Origin: Brevibacillus centrosporus
GTDB taxonomy: Bacteria; Bacillota; Bacilli; Brevibacillales; Brevibacillaceae
Assembly (NCBI RefSeq): GCF_003710815.1
Contig: NZ_RHHP01000005.1
Coordinates: 59,781 to 123,780 of the forward strand
Direction of reading: 5' to 3'
DNA: 64,000 nt
Numbering within the stretch: the first letter of the stretch is position 1; each line of letters starts with the position of its first letter. The notes under the pieces were generated by a model that worked only from the letters and a program-made list of their open reading frames with translations, did not search any database and was not told where the DNA came from. Of this stretch, positions 18,429-27,602 are shown piece by piece. Position numbers and translations under genes: made by a program.

Positions 18429-18548
18429 TTACGAAAACATATAGAGGAATCCCATAACGAACATGCCGATCCCAAGAACGATCAGGGCAATCATCGTGAC
18501 GAGAAGTCCTTTGTTCTTGCGGCGTCGATAAAAGAATTCGCCAAACAT
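18429..18548 (-). CDS. 39-residue single-pass membrane protein
   Basis: A short gene below usual size cut-offs. It starts ATG with GGGAGG 6 nt upstream and encodes a basic N-terminus (MFGEFFYRRRKNKG) followed by about 23 hydrophobic residues (LLVTMIALIVLGIGMFVMGFL) and stop. The positive-inside rule puts the N-terminus in the cytosol. I do not recognise the family. It lies in the gap between divergent csaB and the methyltransferase gene and may be co-transcribed with csaB. Confidence 0.6.
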   Translation of the reverse strand: MFGEFFYRRRKNKGLLVTMIALIVLGIGMFVMGFLYMFS

Positions 18549-18666
18549 GGTAAGCCTCCCAACGGAAAAATAGTCCATTCTACTATCATACCACGTAGAG
18601 TAGGAACCTCGCCATTAGCAGATGGAGCCTACGCAGGGATGGCACCAAGGAAAGGAGAAAGCAATC

Positions 18667-19596
18667 ATGGAAAATATGTGGCTGAAATACACCTTGCTGG
18701 TAGAGAGGGAAACAGAAGATACGTTCGTGGCAGAGGTTTTGGGGAGTCCCTATACACTCGGGTGGATCGAGCCACAGATTGAAGTGCTGACGACGGAAAA
18801 TGGCTACGACTATGCGGAAAACACGGACGGACCGGCAGTCGGCTATTTGTTCGAGCCCATGCAGGATGGGGAAGAGGCGCATGTAGAGAGATTGCAAGCT
18901 TACATACAGCGCTGGAATGGCCATGTCACGCTAAAAGAAGTAGAACAGGTTCCTGAAGAGAACGATTCCTGGAAAGAGGAGTTTCGCGAGGTAAAGATAG
19001 GCAGCTGGTGGGTAGCTCCGACGTGGACGGACCCGCAGGCTTTGGAAGGGGCAGAGCATGTGCTCTGGATCGATCCGGGTGCTGCTTTCGGGACGGGCTA
19101 TCATGGAACGACGCAGGACAGTCTGCTATTCCTGCAGGAGCTTTCCTTGACAGAAAAAAACGTGCTGGATATCGGGGCAGGCTCAGGGATTCTCTCCCTG
19201 TACTGTGTTCTAAGCGGAGCTCGTCAACCCGTTTACGCAGTCGATATCAATCCGCAGAGCGAATACCAGGTGCTGGTCAATGCAACGAACAACCATTTGC
19301 CGGATTCGGCTGTACGGGTCGTGATTGGGGATGCGCTCTTGCCGGAAGTAGCGGAGAAGCTTCCAGAGCGCTCAGACCTTATTTTGCTCAATATCGGAGG
19401 AGACGAGGATATTGCGATGCTGCCAGTGGTAGACAAGCATATAGCGCCGGACGGCTTGGTCATTCTCTCCGGAATCGTCGATTGGAATCGCAGCCATGTG
19501 TTATCCGCCTACGAGGAAGCTGGCTATCGACTGGAAAAAGAGCGTCATAGTGACGAGTGGGTTACTTTACTGCTGCGAAAAATCACGATGAAGTGA
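18667..19596 (+). CDS. Ribosomal protein L11 methyltransferase-like protein (PrmA family)
   Basis: A 309-residue SAM-dependent methyltransferase. The PrmA signature IDPGAAFGTGYHGTTQDS is followed by VLDIGAGSGILSLY and YAVDINPQS. The substrate-side motif reads LLNIGG where classical PrmA has a N-I-L-A type sequence, and the N-terminal domain is divergent, so it may be a paralogue with a different target. ATG 18667 is preceded by AAGGAG; a start at 18622 would add 15 residues without a good site. It stands alone, not next to dnaJ as prmA usually does in Bacillus, which supports the paralogue reading. Confidence 0.8.
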   Translation: MENMWLKYTLLVERETEDTFVAEVLGSPYTLGWIEPQIEVLTTENGYDYAENTDGPAVGYLFEPMQDGEEAHVERLQAYIQRWNGHVTLKEVEQVPEENDSWKEEFREVKIGSWWVAPTWTDPQALEGAEHVLWIDPGAAFGTGYHGTTQDSLLFLQELSLTEKNVLDIGAGSGILSLYCVLSGARQPVYAVDINPQSEYQVLVNATNNHLPDSAVRVVIGDALLPEVAEKLPERSDLILLNIGGDEDIAMLPVVDKHIAPDGLVILSGIVDWNRSHVLSAYEEAGYRLEKERHSDEWVTLLLRKITMK

Positions 19597-19691
19597 ACTT
19601 GTAACTCATCTGTGCGATAATAGAGAAAAATACGAAAGCTTCTGCCAAAGGCTGCTCTGGTGGAAGCTTTGCCGCAATGGAGGGAGAAACA

Positions 19692-20870
19692 ATGAAGGAG
19701 CAAGTAGTCATTGCCGCTGCTGGGCGTACGCCAATCGGCTCTTTTGGTGGTGTACTGAAAGATGTAAGCGCTCGCAAGCTGGCGGAAACCGTTATTCGGG
19801 GAGTATTGGACAAATCGGGAGTTCAGGCGAGCCAGATTGATGAAGTGATCCTCGGCAACTGCATTCAACGAAGTGATGAAGCAAACATCGCCCGTGTCGT
19901 CGCGATTGATGCCGGACTCGGGAAAGAAGTGACGGGCTTTACGGTGCAGCGTCAATGCGCTTCCGGCATGCAAGCTCTGGCAAGCGGCGCGTCTGAAATT
20001 TTGCTCGGTGACAGTGAGATCGTGATCGCGGGTGGCGTAGAGAGTATGAGCAATGCTCCTTATGTGCTGAAAAACGCTCGCTGGGGAAAACGCCTGATGC
20101 ACGGCGAAATGACGGATGCCATGTGGGATCTCTTGACCGATCCACACCACCAGATTTTAATGGGCGAAACGGCAGAGCGATTGGTTGATCGCTACGGCAT
20201 TACCCGGGAGGAGCAGGATGTGATTGCACTGCGCAGTCAGCAAAATGCGATTCGAGCCATCGACAACGGTCTGTTTGCAGAAGAAATCATCCCTGTACCT
20301 GTCAAAAAGAAAGGGCAGGAGACACTCGTGGCCACAGATGAATTTCCTCGCAGAGACGTATCGCTGGAGGGGCTTGCCAAGCTGAAGCCAGGCTTCCGCG
20401 CAGATGGAACGGTGACAGCAGGCAATGCATCGGGACTGAATGACGGGGCATCTGCTGCGATCCTCATGAAGGAAGGAAAAGCAAAAGAGCTCGGGATTGA
20501 GCCGCTCGGACGAATCGTATCGTGGGCGTGGGCAGGCGTGGAGCCAGATCTGATGGGGTATGGCCCTGTACCCGCTGTCAAAAAGGCGCTGGCGAAAGCA
20601 GGACTCTCCTTGTCTGACATCGAGCTGATTGAGGTCAATGAAGCTTTTGCTGCCCAGTATCTGGCGGTAGAAAAGCTGCTGGAGCTCCCGCGCGAAATCA
20701 CGAATGTAAATGGAAGCGGTATCTCGCTCGGCCACCCTGTAGGATCTACAGGCTGCCGTATTGTCATTACACTGCTCCATGAAATGAAACGCCGTCAGCT
20801 AAAACGTGGCCTCGCAGCTCTGTGCGTTGGCGGCGGAATGGGAATGGCCATGGTTGTGGAACGCGACTAA
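19692..20870 (+). CDS. Acetyl-CoA C-acyltransferase (thiolase)
   Basis: A 392-residue thiolase that condenses or cleaves acyl-CoA. The nucleophile Cys89 lies in QRQCASGMQALASG; the second active site block NGSGISLGHPVGSTGCR carries the His, and C-V-G-G-G-M-G the second Cys. ATG 19692 follows GGAGGGAG. Length and motifs fit the biosynthetic or degradative thiolase II fold. With acyl-CoA synthetase, FadR, enoyl-CoA hydratase and ETF downstream, a role in fatty acid oxidation is likely, though an acetoacetyl-CoA forming role cannot be excluded. Confidence 0.92.
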   Translation: MKEQVVIAAAGRTPIGSFGGVLKDVSARKLAETVIRGVLDKSGVQASQIDEVILGNCIQRSDEANIARVVAIDAGLGKEVTGFTVQRQCASGMQALASGASEILLGDSEIVIAGGVESMSNAPYVLKNARWGKRLMHGEMTDAMWDLLTDPHHQILMGETAERLVDRYGITREEQDVIALRSQQNAIRAIDNGLFAEEIIPVPVKKKGQETLVATDEFPRRDVSLEGLAKLKPGFRADGTVTAGNASGLNDGASAAILMKEGKAKELGIEPLGRIVSWAWAGVEPDLMGYGPVPAVKKALAKAGLSLSDIELIEVNEAFAAQYLAVEKLLELPREITNVNGSGISLGHPVGSTGCRIVITLLHEMKRRQLKRGLAALCVGGGMGMAMVVERD

Positions 20871-20946
20871 AAGCAGCATCCACCAAGAAAAACGAATACT
20901 CCAAAATGTTTAAAGAGAGCCTCTCCTGTTAAGAATGAAAGCAAGT

Positions 20947-20980
20947 CCCTGTCTGAATTCGTAAAGACGGGGGTTTTGCT
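20947..20980 (+). terminator. Intrinsic terminator after thiolase
   Basis: An 8-bp stem (20947-20954 with 20965-20972, one G-T pair) is followed by GTTTTG. Confidence 0.6.
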
Positions 20981-21003
20981 AGAATAGGGGGAGGCTCTTT
21001 GCT

Positions 21004-21993
21004 ATGATGCTCTTTTCTTTTTTGAGGAAGAATTGGAAAAAAATCGCGTTTCACACGATATCGTGCATGTTGATAGGAGCGCTCGTCGCGGTAGCGTACA
21101 CAGCCTATCAATACAAACAGATGACACAAAAATGGTATGCCCCTATCGAAGAAAAAAACGGAAATAGCACGCAGGCCTCTGCTTCTTTGCCGCCTCGGGA
21201 TTTTCTGGCAGGTACAGAGCCAATGAAGCCTTTTTTGATGCTGCTGCTCGGGGTAGACAGCAGGGATGGCGAGAGTGCTCGCTCAGATACCATCATGCTG
21301 GCCGCAATTCATCCTGCCAAGCAAGGCGCTTATCTCTTATCCATACCACGGGACAGCTATATGGAGCTTGGCGGAAAGGGATACGATAAAGTCAACCACG
21401 CGATGGCTTTTGGCGGTCCCAAAATGGTGAAGGAAGCGTTGGAGAAATTTTTACAAGTAAAGATCGATCGATACATGTCTGTAGATTTTGATGGATTTCG
21501 CCAAATCGTCGACGAGCTCGGAGGCGTTTCGGTCGATGTGAAAAAGCGGATGAAATACAGTGACCCAAGCGATGACACCTTTATCGACATCAAGCCTGGC
21601 TTGCAAACCCTATCTGGGGAGCAGGCGCTCGACTACGCGCGTTACCGAAAAAGTGATCTTGGCAAAGAGGACAGTGATTACCAGCGCATCAATCGCCAGC
21701 AGGAAATCGTCCGTGCGCTTGCTTCCAAGGGATCGAGCGTGCAGGCGTATGCGAAGGCATTTTCTTTGATGGAGATTGTGGGCAATCACGTCAAAACGGA
21801 TTTGACAGAAGGGGAGATCGCTTCGCTGCTCATCTCCTACGGGGATCCGACACCGAATGCGATTCATACGGACACCCTAATTGGTCAAGACGAACGCATT
21901 TGGCACAATGGCATTTTGGGCTGGTATCACTTGGTGCCAAGCTCGGAACGGGAGCGCGTGCGTCAGCAAATCGTCCACGCAACGACCCCATAA
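21004..21993 (+). CDS. LCP family protein (LytR-CpsA-Psr phosphotransferase)
   Basis: A 329-residue membrane-anchored enzyme that transfers lipid-linked glycopolymers to peptidoglycan. One N-terminal membrane segment (about residues 14-34) precedes the extracellular LCP domain: L-L-G-V-D-S-R opening, R-S-D-T-I-M-L, SIPRDSYMELGG, KVNHAMAFGG and VDFDGFRQIVDELGGV are its conserved blocks with the lipid-phosphate-binding Arg and Asp residues. GGGGGAGG lies 9 nt upstream of the ATG. It fits the envelope-glycan theme of the region and may attach the pyruvylated polymer or teichoic-type polymer to the wall. Confidence 0.92.
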   Translation: MMLFSFLRKNWKKIAFHTISCMLIGALVAVAYTAYQYKQMTQKWYAPIEEKNGNSTQASASLPPRDFLAGTEPMKPFLMLLLGVDSRDGESARSDTIMLAAIHPAKQGAYLLSIPRDSYMELGGKGYDKVNHAMAFGGPKMVKEALEKFLQVKIDRYMSVDFDGFRQIVDELGGVSVDVKKRMKYSDPSDDTFIDIKPGLQTLSGEQALDYARYRKSDLGKEDSDYQRINRQQEIVRALASKGSSVQAYAKAFSLMEIVGNHVKTDLTEGEIASLLISYGDPTPNAIHTDTLIGQDERIWHNGILGWYHLVPSSERERVRQQIVHATTP

Positions 21994-22014
21994 ATCTCTT
22001 CCTTCAAGCAACAG

Positions 22015-22043
22015 AAGGGCTGCATGATTGGCAGCCCTTTTTT
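22015..22043 (+). terminator. Intrinsic terminator after LCP gene
   Basis: A 9-bp perfect stem (22015-22023 with 22031-22039), 7-nt loop, then T-run. Confidence 0.85.
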
Positions 22044-22205
22044 GCTGTTTTCGCTTTGAAGGGACAGCAAGAAAATCGTGGGAAGGCGAATTTGCTAATT
22101 AGTTGTAAAATTAGCTATTTTTCGAATAAAATAAGAAGAAGGAAGAGATTGTGAAAGCGGATCTTACGGGAGAGGCAAGGCCAATTTTGGATGGAGGGAA
22201 CGCCC

Positions 22206-23909
22206 ATGTCAAATGCCAAGCCTTGGATTGCGAATTACCCGCCAGAAACTGCACCCTCATTGGAATACCCCCGTGTTCCACTGACGTTTTTTTTGGAGCA
22301 GTCAGCCGCAGAGTATCCAGATAACTATGCGATTTATTTTATGGGAAAGCGTATTACCTATCGTGAGCTGTTGCAGATGTCGTACCAATTCGCCCACGGA
22401 CTCATTCGTCGTGGAGTGAAAAAGGGCGATCGCGTTGCCATCATGCTGCCAAACACTCCACAGGCGGTCGTCAGCTATTACGGTGCCTTGTTTGCAGGTG
22501 CCATTGTCGTGATGACCAATCCCCTCTATACAGAAAGGGAGCTCATCCATCAGCTGAACGATTCAGGCGCAGAGACCATCATCACCCTTGACTTGTTATA
22601 CAAGCGCGTTTCTTCTGTAAAGGCATCCACTCCACTGAAACGAGTAATCGTAACGAGCGTTGGAGATTTCCTTCCATTCGTCAAGAAAATGCTGTATCCG
22701 TTGGTCCAAAAGAAACAAGGACACAATCCGCAAATACCGTATGGCAGCGAAGTTGAGCCTTTTCTTTCTATTATAAAAGAAAGCGCTACCACACCGGTGA
22801 AAACAGAAATTGACCCAGAGGCAGACATCGCCCTTTTGCAGTATACCGGTGGTACGACAGGGGTAGCCAAAGGCGTGATGCTGACACATGGCAATCTCAT
22901 TGCCAATGCCATCCAATGCCAGGCTGTGCTCTACAAGCTAAAAAAGGGCAAGGAACGAATCCTTGGAGCCCTGCCTCTCTTCCATGTGTACGGGATGACG
23001 ACGGTGATGAACAAAGGGATCTCGATCGCAGCAGAGATCATTCTCGTGCCCAAATACGAGGTCAAACAAATATTTGAGATGATCGACAAGCGAAAGCCTA
23101 CCCTGTTTCCAGGCGCTCCGACGATGTACATCGCCCTCATCAATCATCCCGATTTGAAAAATCATGATCTGTCCTCCATCGAGGCTTGTGTGAGCGGATC
23201 AGCCCCATTGCCGCTCGAGGTGCAGAGCAAATTCGAGGAGCTGACGCACGGCAAGCTTGTAGAGGGGTACGGACTGACCGAAGCCTCGCCAGTGACTCAT
23301 TCGAATCCGATCTGGGACAAACGAATTTCCGGAAGTATTGGATTGCCTTGGCCGGATACCGACTGCAGGATTGTCGATACCGCTACCGGAGAAGCTTTGC
23401 CACAAGGGGAAATCGGAGAGCTGGCAGTCAAAGGACCTCAGGTGATGAAAGGCTACTGGAACCGCCCGGAAGAGACAGCGGCGATCTTGCAGGATGGCTG
23501 GCTTTTGACAGGCGATATGGGGTATATGGACGAAGAGGGCTATTTCTACATCGTAGATCGCAAAAAGGACATGATCATCGCAGGCGGCTTCAATATTTAT
23601 CCACGAGAAGTCGAGGAGGTTCTGTTCGAGCATCCGATGATTCAGGAGGCAGCTGTCATCGGGGTTCCCGACCCGTACCGCGGAGAAACGGTCAAAGCGT
23701 TCATCGTATTCAAGAAAGGCCAGCAGGCGAGCGAGGATGAGATCGAAAAGCATTGTCGCGAGCGGCTGGCAGCTTATAAAATCCCGAGGCAATACGAATT
23801 CCGTTCTGATCTGCCTAAGACGATGGTAGGCAAGGTACTCCGGCGTCAGCTGCAGGACGAGGATAAAAAGCGAAGAGAAGCAAAGAGCAGTGAAAGTAAA
23901 ACCAGCTAG
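22206..23909 (+). CDS. lcfA: Long-chain fatty-acid-CoA ligase
   Basis: A 567-residue ANL-superfamily enzyme that activates fatty acids with ATP and CoA at the membrane. The AMP-binding P-loop is YTGGTTGVAKGVMLTHGN; the A5 block VEGYGLTEASPVTHSNP, the A7 block WLLTGDMGYMDEEGYF and the C-terminal catalytic Lys in LPKTMVGKVLRR are all present. ATG 22206 is preceded by TGGAGGGA. It is followed by fadR as in B. subtilis lcfA-fadR-fadB-etfB-etfA. No FadR box is visible directly upstream, but one lies between lcfA and fadR. Confidence 0.95.
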   Translation: MSNAKPWIANYPPETAPSLEYPRVPLTFFLEQSAAEYPDNYAIYFMGKRITYRELLQMSYQFAHGLIRRGVKKGDRVAIMLPNTPQAVVSYYGALFAGAIVVMTNPLYTERELIHQLNDSGAETIITLDLLYKRVSSVKASTPLKRVIVTSVGDFLPFVKKMLYPLVQKKQGHNPQIPYGSEVEPFLSIIKESATTPVKTEIDPEADIALLQYTGGTTGVAKGVMLTHGNLIANAIQCQAVLYKLKKGKERILGALPLFHVYGMTTVMNKGISIAAEIILVPKYEVKQIFEMIDKRKPTLFPGAPTMYIALINHPDLKNHDLSSIEACVSGSAPLPLEVQSKFEELTHGKLVEGYGLTEASPVTHSNPIWDKRISGSIGLPWPDTDCRIVDTATGEALPQGEIGELAVKGPQVMKGYWNRPEETAAILQDGWLLTGDMGYMDEEGYFYIVDRKKDMIIAGGFNIYPREVEEVLFEHPMIQEAAVIGVPDPYRGETVKAFIVFKKGQQASEDEIEKHCRERLAAYKIPRQYEFRSDLPKTMVGKVLRRQLQDEDKKRREAKSSESKTS

Positions 23910-24050
23910 GAGCAAAACGAAGCAGGTCTGTTTCCCACAAACGGTAGGAGATGGACCTGCCCCGAATTGCGGGCTGGAAAGTGTAGACACAATTCTGGAA
24001 TTGCAGCCAGCGATGATTGACATGAATCATCGGCTGATATAAACTGATTA

Positions 24051-24068
24051 TGAATGAATGGTCATTCA
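24051..24068. promoter_or_regulatory. FadR (YsiA) operator
   Basis: The 18-bp site has TGAATGA and TCATTCA half-sites around ATGG. It fits the B. subtilis FadR consensus (TGAATGA-M-TA-N-TCATTCA) with one central mismatch. It lies 36 bp ahead of the fadR start, so FadR should repress its own gene and the downstream beta-oxidation genes unless bound by long-chain acyl-CoA. Confidence 0.8.
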
Positions 24069-24103
24069 TTTTATTGTCAGTGCTAGTAAAGATGGAGGTA
24101 TGT

Positions 24104-24691
24104 ATGGCAAAGAAAACGGGGGAAAAGTATCAGGCCATTATTGATGCAGCTGTTCGTGTCATCGCTCGTCAGGGTTATCATAATGCCCAGGTATCCAAGA
24201 TTGCAAAAGAGGCGAAGGTAGCGGACGGCACGATCTACCTCTATTTTGAAAACAAGGATGATATTTTGATTTCTCTGTTCAACGAAAAGATGGGTCATTT
24301 TGTTGAAACAAACCGGAGACACATCGCAGAGGCATCATCCATCGAGCAAAAATTATATGTACTCGTTCATGCTCACTTTAGCCAGCTTTCATTGGATCAT
24401 GAGTTTGCGAAAGTGACGCAAATCGAGCTGCGCCAGTCCAATCCTGTCATCAGCGAAGGGATCGGGAATGTCATGAAGCAGTACTTCGACCTGATCGACG
24501 AAGTGCTTTGTGAAGGGATCGACAAAGGCATTTTGAACCCAGACCTGGATGTGCGGGTAGCGCGGAAAATGATTTTTGGTACGCTGGATGAAGTCACGAC
24601 GTCTTGGGTGATGAAGCAGTGCAAGTACGACCTGGTCTCTTATACGGATTCCGTTCATAACCTCTTCCTGTACGGTTTGAAAGGAAAATGA
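24104..24691 (+). CDS. fadR: TetR family fatty acid degradation regulator FadR
   Basis: A 195-residue TetR-type repressor. The N-terminal HTH reads IIDAAVRVIARQGYHNAQVSKIAKEAKVADGTIYLYFENKDDIL, closely like B. subtilis FadR (YsiA). Ligand-binding helices follow. ATG 24104 with GGAGG 6 nt upstream is preferred; the upstream in-frame ATG at 24050 lies inside the operator. Its position between lcfA and the enoyl-CoA hydratase gene and the consensus operator beside it make the assignment firm. Long-chain acyl-CoA is the known inducer of the family member. Confidence 0.93.
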   Translation: MAKKTGEKYQAIIDAAVRVIARQGYHNAQVSKIAKEAKVADGTIYLYFENKDDILISLFNEKMGHFVETNRRHIAEASSIEQKLYVLVHAHFSQLSLDHEFAKVTQIELRQSNPVISEGIGNVMKQYFDLIDEVLCEGIDKGILNPDLDVRVARKMIFGTLDEVTTSWVMKQCKYDLVSYTDSVHNLFLYGLKGK

Positions 24692-24745
24692 TGAAAGAAA
24701 AAGCTTTTTTTGAAGTGACACCTTTGATACAATAAGAATGCGATA

Positions 24746-24761
24746 CTGAGCGATCGCTCAG
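24746..24761. promoter_or_regulatory. Perfect 16-bp palindrome upstream of fadB, possible operator
   Basis: CTGAGCGATCGCTCAG reads the same on both strands and lies 54 bp ahead of the enoyl-CoA hydratase start. It differs from the FadR box. Its first 11 bases recur at 28095-28105 upstream of the liv genes. A TetR-type regulator site is plausible. Confidence 0.5.
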
Positions 24762-24815
24762 AAACGAAAGAACTCCAATAGAAACTTACTTAAGATAGAG
24801 CTTGGGGGGAGAGAA

Positions 24816-25589
24816 ATGGATTCGCGTTGGAATGTGCAGATCGTCGATCGTGTAGCTGTAGCTACGATCACCAACCCGCCTGCCAATGCATTAGGCAAGC
24901 CTGTGCTGGCACAGCTTGGTGAACTGCTGGATCAATGGGAGAAAGATACCGAGATCAAAGCAATCGTTGTGACCGGGGAAGGACGTTTTTTCGTTGCAGG
25001 AGCAGATATCAAGGAATTTACTGAGCTGCTGCCGGCCGATGCCGAAGCAATGGCGAAAAATGGCCAAGCGCTGTTTGACCGTATGGAGAAATTCCCGAAG
25101 CCGATCATTGCCGCTATTAATGGAGCATGCCTGGGCGGAGGGCTGGAGCTGGCGATGGCCTGCCACATTCGACTGGCTGCACCAGAAGCCAAGCTTGGAT
25201 TGCCTGAGTTGAATCTGGGATTGATTCCTGGATACGGAGGTACGCAGCGCTTGCCACGTCTGGTCGGTCGCGGGAAAGCGACACAGCTGATCCTCACTTC
25301 CGAAATGATAGGTGGCGAGGAAGCTCATCGCATCGGTCTTGTGGAAGCGGTATATCCGGCAGAGCAGCTGCTGGAGGAAGCTAAAAAGCTGGCTGCAACG
25401 ATCGCGACGAAGAGCGCAGTTACCTTAAAGCTGGCGCTTGCTGCCGTCCAAGGCGCAGTGGATCTTCCTTTGTCAGAAGGTTTGGCAAAAGAAGCAACCC
25501 TGTTTGGCGAAGCATTCACCTCCGAAGATGTAAAAGAAGGCGTAGGTGCCTTTTTAGAAAAACGCAAACCGAATTTCGCTGACCGCTAA
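24816..25589 (+). CDS. fadB: Enoyl-CoA hydratase
   Basis: A 257-residue crotonase-fold enzyme that hydrates trans-2-enoyl-CoA in beta-oxidation. The oxyanion hole block AINGACLGGGLELAMACH and the catalytic Glu region PELNLGLIPGYGGTQRLPRLVG are both present with the two expected Glu residues. GGGGGGAGAG precedes the ATG. It lies between fadR and etfB as in B. subtilis. Confidence 0.94.
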   Translation: MDSRWNVQIVDRVAVATITNPPANALGKPVLAQLGELLDQWEKDTEIKAIVVTGEGRFFVAGADIKEFTELLPADAEAMAKNGQALFDRMEKFPKPIIAAINGACLGGGLELAMACHIRLAAPEAKLGLPELNLGLIPGYGGTQRLPRLVGRGKATQLILTSEMIGGEEAHRIGLVEAVYPAEQLLEEAKKLAATIATKSAVTLKLALAAVQGAVDLPLSEGLAKEATLFGEAFTSEDVKEGVGAFLEKRKPNFADR

Positions 25590-25631
25590 AGAGGTCATTT
25601 CTGCAATACCATTTCGAGGGAGGGCAACGAA

Positions 25632-26399
25632 ATGAATATCTTGGTTGTGATGAAGCAAACCTTTGATACCGAAGAAAAAATCGTTATCCAAAACGGAAAA
25701 ATTTCCGAAGATGGTGTAGAGTTTATCATCAACCCGTACGATGAGTACGCAGTAGAAGAGGCAATCAAGCTGAAAGAAGAGCACGGCGGCGAAGTAACTG
25801 TCATCAGCATCGGCCCAGATCGCGCGGAGAGCTCACTGCGTACTGCTTTGGCGATGGGTGCAGATAAAGCCGTTCTCGTAGACGACGAGGAGCTCTTCGG
25901 TGATGAGTTCACGACAGCAAAAGTGCTGGCAGCTGTCGCACAAAAGGTCGGCTATGACATCATCATCGGCGGACAGATGGCGGTAGACTCTGGCGCGGGA
26001 CAAGGCGGGCCTCGTCTGGCGGAAGAGCTGGGAATCAACCATGTGTCCACTGTCGTGAAATTGGAAGTGAACGGCACAGCCGTGCGTGTAGAACGAGACG
26101 TGGAAGGCGACCTCGAAGTAGTAGAAACGAGCCTGCCAGTACTGATCACGGCACAGCAAGGTCTGAACGAACCGCGCTATCCTTCCCTTCCAGGGATCAT
26201 GAAAGCGAAGAAAAAACCTTTGGATCGCCTGTCTGCAGATGATCTGGGGCTGGATGTAGCTGCTGTCAAAGCAAAAACAGAGATCGTGGATCAAACGCTG
26301 CCACCGAAAAAGCAAGCAGGACGAATTCTCTCTGGTGAACTGGCGGCTCAGGCGTCAGAACTGGTGCAATTGTTGCGCAGCGAAGCGAAAGTGATCTAA
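25632..26399 (+). CDS. etfB: Electron transfer flavoprotein beta subunit
   Basis: A 255-residue AMP-binding subunit of ETF, which accepts electrons from acyl-CoA dehydrogenase. NPYDEYAVEEAIKLKEEHGGEV and the signature block V-E-R-D-V-E-G-D-L-E-V-V-E-T followed by PRYPSLPGIMKAKKKPL are diagnostic. It starts 42 bp after fadB and ends 20 bp before etfA, so the genes form an operon. Confidence 0.96.
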   Translation: MNILVVMKQTFDTEEKIVIQNGKISEDGVEFIINPYDEYAVEEAIKLKEEHGGEVTVISIGPDRAESSLRTALAMGADKAVLVDDEELFGDEFTTAKVLAAVAQKVGYDIIIGGQMAVDSGAGQGGPRLAEELGINHVSTVVKLEVNGTAVRVERDVEGDLEVVETSLPVLITAQQGLNEPRYPSLPGIMKAKKKPLDRLSADDLGLDVAAVKAKTEIVDQTLPPKKQAGRILSGELAAQASELVQLLRSEAKVI

Positions 26400-26419
26400 G
26401 CGAGAAGGAGAGGATATCC

Positions 26420-27379
26420 ATGAAAAAAGTACTGGTATTGGCAGAAGTTCGTGACGGACAACTTCGCAACGTGTCGCTGGAAGCTTTGGCTGCCGCTTCT
26501 ACATTGGCAGACGGCGGTGAAGTGACAGCAGCTGTTTTTGGCTCAAATGCAGCAGGACTCGCAGCGACTCTCGGACAGCATGGTGCAAGCACCGTTTATA
26601 CAGCTGACCACAGTGCACTTGCACAATATACACCAGATGCCTTTACGCAAGCACTGGTTCAACTGATTGAGCTGGCAAATCCGGATGCGATTGTCCTCGG
26701 TCACACGGCCATCGGACGCGATGTAGCACCGCGCGTAGCTGCTCGTCTCGGATACGGTCTGGTTTCCGACGTAACAAGCCTGGAAGCAGGAGAGGTATTC
26801 GTTCGTCCGATCTACGCAGGAAAAGCTTTTCAACAACGTAAATTTGTTGATGGAACAACTTTCGTTACTATACGACCAAACAATATCGCTATTGGCGCAG
26901 CAGACGCTTCCAAAACGGCAACGGTGGTTCCTGTGGAGCTGGAAATCAAGGATCTGCGTTCTATCGTGAAGGAAGTCGTACGCAAAACCAGTGGCAAAGT
27001 GGATCTTTCCGAGGCCAAAGTGATCATTTCCGGTGGTCGTGGCGTGAAGAGTGCGGAAGGCTTCAACACGCTGAATGAGCTGGCGGATGTACTGGGTGCA
27101 GCGGTCGGCGCATCCCGTGGTGCGTGCGATGCTGACTACTGCGATTACTCCATGCAAATCGGTCAAACAGGGAAAGTCGTTACTCCTGACCTGTACATCG
27201 CGTGCGGCATCTCCGGAGCCATTCAACACTTGGCTGGGATGTCCAGCTCGAAGGTCATCGTCGCGATCAACAAGGATCCGGAAGCGCCGATTTTCCAAGT
27301 GGCCGATTACGGGATCGTAGGCGATCTGTTCGAAGTCGTTCCCCTTCTGACAGCCGAATTCAAAAAGGTATTGGTGTAG
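26420..27379 (+). CDS. etfA: Electron transfer flavoprotein alpha subunit
   Basis: A 319-residue FAD-binding subunit of ETF. The C-terminal FAD domain carries VISGGRGVKSAEGF, ALGAAVGASRGACDADY-type sequence and GQTGKVVTPDLYIACGISGAIQHLAGM, the family signature. The site AGAAGGAGAGG lies ahead of the ATG. It is the last gene of the fad operon; a strong terminator follows. Confidence 0.96.
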   Translation: MKKVLVLAEVRDGQLRNVSLEALAAASTLADGGEVTAAVFGSNAAGLAATLGQHGASTVYTADHSALAQYTPDAFTQALVQLIELANPDAIVLGHTAIGRDVAPRVAARLGYGLVSDVTSLEAGEVFVRPIYAGKAFQQRKFVDGTTFVTIRPNNIAIGAADASKTATVVPVELEIKDLRSIVKEVVRKTSGKVDLSEAKVIISGGRGVKSAEGFNTLNELADVLGAAVGASRGACDADYCDYSMQIGQTGKVVTPDLYIACGISGAIQHLAGMSSSKVIVAINKDPEAPIFQVADYGIVGDLFEVVPLLTAEFKKVLV

Positions 27380-27399
27380 TCCAGCCTGACTTATAGAAC

Positions 27400-27431
27400 A
27401 AAAGCGTCCGTAAATAGCGGGCGCTTTTTTC
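27400..27431 (+). terminator. Intrinsic terminator of the fad-etf operon
   Basis: An 11-bp fully paired stem (27400-27410 with 27418-27428, one G-T) is followed by T. Confidence 0.85.
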
Positions 27432-27544
27432 CTTGTCCATGCCCCTGTGTTTCACACGATGAATGAGAGCAGCATAAGAGTGGATAGACTAAAGCGTGAA
27501 GTGCGTCCAAAGTGCTCGGCGCCGTAGTCATTTTCAGGATTGGA

Positions 27545-27553
27545 TGATATACT
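27545..27553 (+). promoter_or_regulatory. Extended -10 promoter for trxA
   Basis: TG-A-TATACT at 27545-27553 gives an extended -10 element about 50 bp before trxA; the -35 region (TAGTCA, 17 bp upstream) is weak. Confidence 0.45.
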
Positions 27554-27602
27554 GTGCGTGTGGAACCTTTTTCCGTAATTGAATTCTAGGGGGTAATTAC
27601 TC

